This document shows positions 35,151-64,000 of a DNA stretch of 64,000 nucleotides, in pieces (the stretch's first letter is position 1; every line of letters starts with the position of its first letter). The position numbers and the translations under genes are program-made. The notes beneath the pieces were generated by a model that saw only the letters and a program-made list of their open reading frames with translations, had not been told where the DNA came from and did not search any database. The DNA lies in the NCBI GenBank assembly GCA_009760885.1, contig CM019704.1, positions 17,151,929 through 17,215,928 of the forward strand. Reading direction: 5' to 3'. Origin of the DNA: Achatina immaculata. Lineage: Eukaryota; Mollusca; Gastropoda; Stylommatophora; Achatinidae.

Positions 35151-36085
35151 TGCAGTGTCTAGGCTCTAGCTCACAGTCCAACCTTCCGTTGCTTCATGCT
35201 TCCTGATAATCATTACCCCATTCAGCGTTGGGCAGGAGAGGTATCATGTTACAGCACTTAAAAAAAAACATTTTGCAACATATGCTGAAAATATTCATTT
35301 TAAAATCTCAAATTACTGATGTCTTTGATGATGGTACCCATGCATTAGCTAAAATTGTGCTGTAAAAAGCTGCATAAAATGTTAACCATGTGTCAAAAAT
35401 TAATCTGTTCATTGTAGTCCACTAATATATAAACAAAAAAAAAACTTTAGAAAAAATTGCAGCAATACAAACTTTGGAGTGATAGTTTGTGATAGACCAA
35501 TCTTTAAACCTGATTCTGTGATGGTGTGAACACACCTGCTGTGGGAACACTGGAAAACTTCACTTCTCACAGTTTGCCACAGTTAGTCATTTCAGACAAT
35601 CATCATGATCACTTTGTAAATTTTGTAATTTATGCAAACTCCAAGAATGTGAAATATTTTCAAAGTGAAGCAGTGTGAAAGATCATGCGGAACAGTTTCC
35701 TCAGATATGAGACACTTAATTATCAAGATTCTGCAGAGACTGCTAACAGAAGATACAAAACAGACTAGTTCTGAACATTCTGTTTATTTTTTTTCCATTT
35801 TCTCTAAAAATCTTCCACTATGCACTAACTCAAAAACTACCATTTTAATGCAACCAGATTACTTACTAAATTACCAGTAATGGTGGTGAGTTAACTTATA
35901 AGGAGTATTCACCCTGTTTTGCTGTTATTTTTCCAAAAACAAAGAGGAAAAACTCACCACAAAACAATATTTCCTGCTTCAGCTTAACAGACAGAAATAA
36001 AACCACCAGGAGGCAAAAATGAGCATAAGTTAAGACTGAAACTGACGGACATAAATGAAAACAAAGCAGAAGTCGTGCAGATGTT
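35151..36085. other. No gene recognised
   Basis: AT-rich, with A-runs. The short frames show no family features. Confidence 0.5.
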
Positions 36086-36089
36086 ATAT

Positions 36090-36350
36090 AATAAGGTAAA
36101 GGTAACCCTGTCATGTGTTAGAGGCACATAGGGATATGATGTTAGTGCTCATATTTTCCTTGACCTGTCAGCACTCGAGGGTGATGTGGTCAGCATTATG
36201 CTTGGCCACCTTTCCTTCCCAAACTCCAGAAGAATTCTGGTACCAATTTCTACAGCTGGATGACTGGGGAACCTCCTGCTGAATTTGAATCCCCGATCTT
36301 CACCTTGAGAGACTAGTGCACTAACCATTTTGCCATTTAGACACCCGCTG
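36090..36350 (-). mobile_element. tRNA-derived SINE
   Basis: Minus strand A box (TGGCAAAATGGTTAGTGCAC) and B box (GATTCAAATTC); body as in the other copies; a GGTAAAGGTAAC tail on the left. Confidence 0.8.
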
Positions 36351-36775
36351 ATGTTATATGTATAGTTATATTTTTACAGACTGCTCCATAGGTAAACTAA
36401 ACCTTGGTACAGAACACTGAATAATTTAGATTCTTAAAACCTTTATAGATGTATGTACAATGTATATTAGTGTGCCTGGCTTTGCAGGCTGGTGTCCTAT
36501 TTTCAGAGCCCGATTACACATAAATGTCAGGTACACATTTATACAACAAGACTGACTGCAGAGTGACAGAAAGGCAAGCCATCCAGCTTAATGGCATTAC
36601 TTCATAAAACCTTCAAAATTGTATAAATTATAATATAGTCTTTGGCAGATATGACGAAAACAAAACCTACAAACTCCACAAACTTAGTTCTTTTATTTGA
36701 GTGCTTGAAGTCTCACTCTTCACTCCTTTCATCATCTTCTACTGATACACCTATAAGACAAACAGGCTGACTTCA
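36351..36775. other. No feature recognised
   Basis: AT-rich unassigned DNA. Confidence 0.5.
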
Positions 36776-37025
36776 GACATTCAAGTTCTTAGATCAAGCT
36801 AGATATGAGACCCAGCCGCTCAATAAAGTTCACAGACTTGGTTAAGCTCAGATGACAGTCACTGGTACTTTCCTTATCAGGGGATTTACATGGATCTTCT
36901 GTCCAGGGCATGCAGATGCACATGGAAATGAGTTTGCCGATAGACTGGCTGAAATACAACGCAGGCTGAGAATGGACAAGGAGGACACTCTTAAGTCCAT
37001 TTTGGCCGTGGGAGGATGAAGAGAG
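36776..37025 (+). pseudogene. RNase H fragment of a retroelement
   Basis: Plus strand reads WIFCPGHADAHGNEFADRLA, fitting the C-terminal RNase H motif (W-GH-G-GNE-AD-LA), then LRMDKEDTLKSILAVGG and a stop. Not the same as LINE F. No further domains found. Confidence 0.7.
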
Positions 37026-37832
37026 GGAGTGGATGGACATATGCTTAGACTGATGATGTTAGGACAGTTGAAGATTACTGACAGAAAATCTTAACTTTGT
37101 GGGAGAAAAAATATAATCAATAACCAACATTTGACACAAATCATTAGTAGACAAATTCTTCAGTGGATGCTGGGGTATGTCGTGGAGAATGTATAGGACT
37201 GTCCTGAATGTGAAGACACTAGATTCTGGCATCTGACTCTGAATTTCAGGTCTAGTTCTGTAAATCATAGACTAGGTTCAGACTGTATTCTTCTACAAAT
37301 CTGTGACTAATATCACAAAGTGGACAGAAACATGCCTTGCCAAAAAAAAAAAACAAAAACAAAAAAAGAAAGGATACTAACTTAACAAAATAATGCACAA
37401 CAACAGCACAGAATGTGAAGACAGAGAGAAAGAAGTCTGTGTTGTGTTAGGTTTATAACAGATGAAATACTTTGGTACGAAAATTTATTTTGCTTATCCT
37501 GTATCACTGTAAAACTTACCAGGAATTATCTGGCAAAGACATGCAAATGCATAACTTATTATATTCTCCCAACTAATGAACTATAACTGTTGTTACACAC
37601 ATGAAACAGAACTGATAACCCATTTCCTCTTGCAAATTACTAAATATTATCTTGAACATTGTTAGACAAAGCAATTAAGCACTGTATGTTTCAAAACTAT
37701 TCCATGTAAAATGCCCTAACTTTATTTCTAGAATCACTAAACAAAGTTTTAAGGTCAGCACATTACTTCTGCTTATATCCAAAGGTCTGACCAACAACAA
37801 TGCACCGTAATAACTGGTAAATTAAAATTTAT
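37026..37832. other. No gene recognised
   Basis: Contains an A-rich run at about 37341-37370. Otherwise unassigned. Confidence 0.5.
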
Positions 37833-37840
37833 ATCTAAAC

Positions 37841-38029
37841 CAGTGTTTCCCAATATTTTATGGATCATATCCCACCTCAATGTCTCAGATTTTGATACAC
37901 ACCCCCCCCCCCCCCAGCAGCATAATAGTCAACAACCAAGATCTGAAAAAGCATAAGACACTCTAACTGCCAACCAAAATATTCAGACTGTTCCTCTGTG
38001 GTGTGTACACCCCAAACTGAGAAATGCTG
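37841..38029. mobile_element. hAT-type MITE
   Basis: 189 bp. Terminal repeats CAGTGTTTCCCAA (left) and CAGCATTTCTCAG inverted (right). 8-bp flanks ATCTAAAC and GTCTAAAC differ by one base, as expected for an old hAT target duplication. A C14-type run inside. Confidence 0.78.
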
Positions 38030-38039
38030 GTCTAAACCA

Positions 38040-38620
38040 TTTTTAAGAATACAGACTCTTTATCATCATCATCATCATCTTTAACCCTTTATCATACCCA
38101 GAGGTCATATGAAAAAGAAAAAAAAACTTTCATTCATCTTGAACCAGGACCTCATTTTCTATTTTTCATCTCACTTCTTCTCCAATTTGTGGAGATAAGC
38201 CCAAAAGGCTTTCTTTTTTTTTTTTTTTTATAAACCTTGCCATGCACTTTGGGTCTTGCCTATCTATTGATATGAATAACTCATTCTCTGTCTGCTCTTC
38301 CCAACAAAAGTAATATTTTACAAATATCAACTTTACAACAATGTCTGTAAACCTTACATCTTTATACAATTGTTTGATAGTTCACATTTCACCCTGCAAA
38401 AGTCCTACCACAAAACCATTATATTTAGAGCATTCTTCCATGCTGGAACATGTCTGTCTCCAACATGCCTTAGATACATACACACAACAGGTAAAGAAAT
38501 CTGTAGGAAAAAAAGAAATCACTAAAGACATGTTTTTTTTTCACATTGTCAATTCCCGCACAACATCCAAGATAAATGTTGTACAGTCTCAGTAGCTCTG
38601 ATCTTACATAACTGTGCATA
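38040..38620. other. METAP2 3' flank / UTR region
   Basis: Downstream of the METAP2 stop on the minus strand. Has an (ATC)n stretch near 38061 and a T-run at 38212-38230. Probably includes the 3' UTR, but no polyadenylation site can be fixed. Confidence 0.4.

Positions 38621-64000
<25,380 letters not shown>

Noticed and set aside
38040..38620. A defined METAP2 polyadenylation site
   Set aside because: Several AT-rich candidates occur on the minus strand; none is decisive without transcripts.

Overview
The window is animal (metazoan) nuclear DNA, AT-rich and crowded with decayed transposable elements. The evidence is spliced genes with GT-AG introns, RTE-like non-LTR retrotransposon tails, tRNA-derived SINEs, Penelope, mariner, piggyBac, hAT, Helitron and pogo/Tigger relics. 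The METAP2 protein and the repeat mix suggest an invertebrate, perhaps a lophotrochozoan such as a mollusc. I cannot fix the species from sequence alone. There are no operons or bacterial genes.

Only two host genes are supported. (1) METAP2 (methionine aminopeptidase 2) lies on the minus strand and fills the right 25 kb. Ten exons were placed by hand from 64000 down to the stop codon at 38621; every splice junction keeps phase and only the extreme N-terminus is missing. Its introns are packed with transposons. One intron appears to be of the GC-AG type. (2) An ankyrin-repeat gene lies on the plus strand: one long exon of about 17 near-identical 33-residue repeats (20547-22299) and two short downstream exons (23200-23328, 25416-25584) whose phases match. 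It has one frameshift and is cut off on its 5' side by a repeat element, so it is either a decaying gene or a gene with an assembly error.

Layout. 1-5.8 kb: a direct, roughly 2% diverged copy of the METAP2 region 41.3-50.7 kb, carrying duplicate exons 7 and 8; its first 2.1 kb holds a nearly perfect 1.1-kb tandem duplication. 5.2-9.7 kb: LINE pieces. 9.7-11.1 kb: nothing recognised. 11.1-16.1 kb: LINEs, a SINE, a Tigger relic. 16.3-20.5 kb: a LINE interrupted by an unusual GC-rich retroposon, followed by an inverted second copy that abuts the ankyrin gene. 20.5-25.6 kb: ankyrin gene. 26-38 kb: a mariner, a Helitron, satellites, LINEs, SINEs and MITEs. 38.6-64 kb: METAP2 with a Penelope-like element, a piggyBac MITE, a second mariner and many LINEs in its introns.

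LINE labels used below are mine. A: RTE-like, (TGA)n tail. B: RTE-like, (TGAA)n tail. C: APE/RT LINE. D: APE/RT LINE with (GA)n tail. E: a short RTE-like fragment. F: a LINE with an RNase H domain. I and K: short unassigned LINE fragments. J is the GC-rich retroposon, G and H are unclassified dispersed repeats. All calls come from reading the sequence; no database search was possible.
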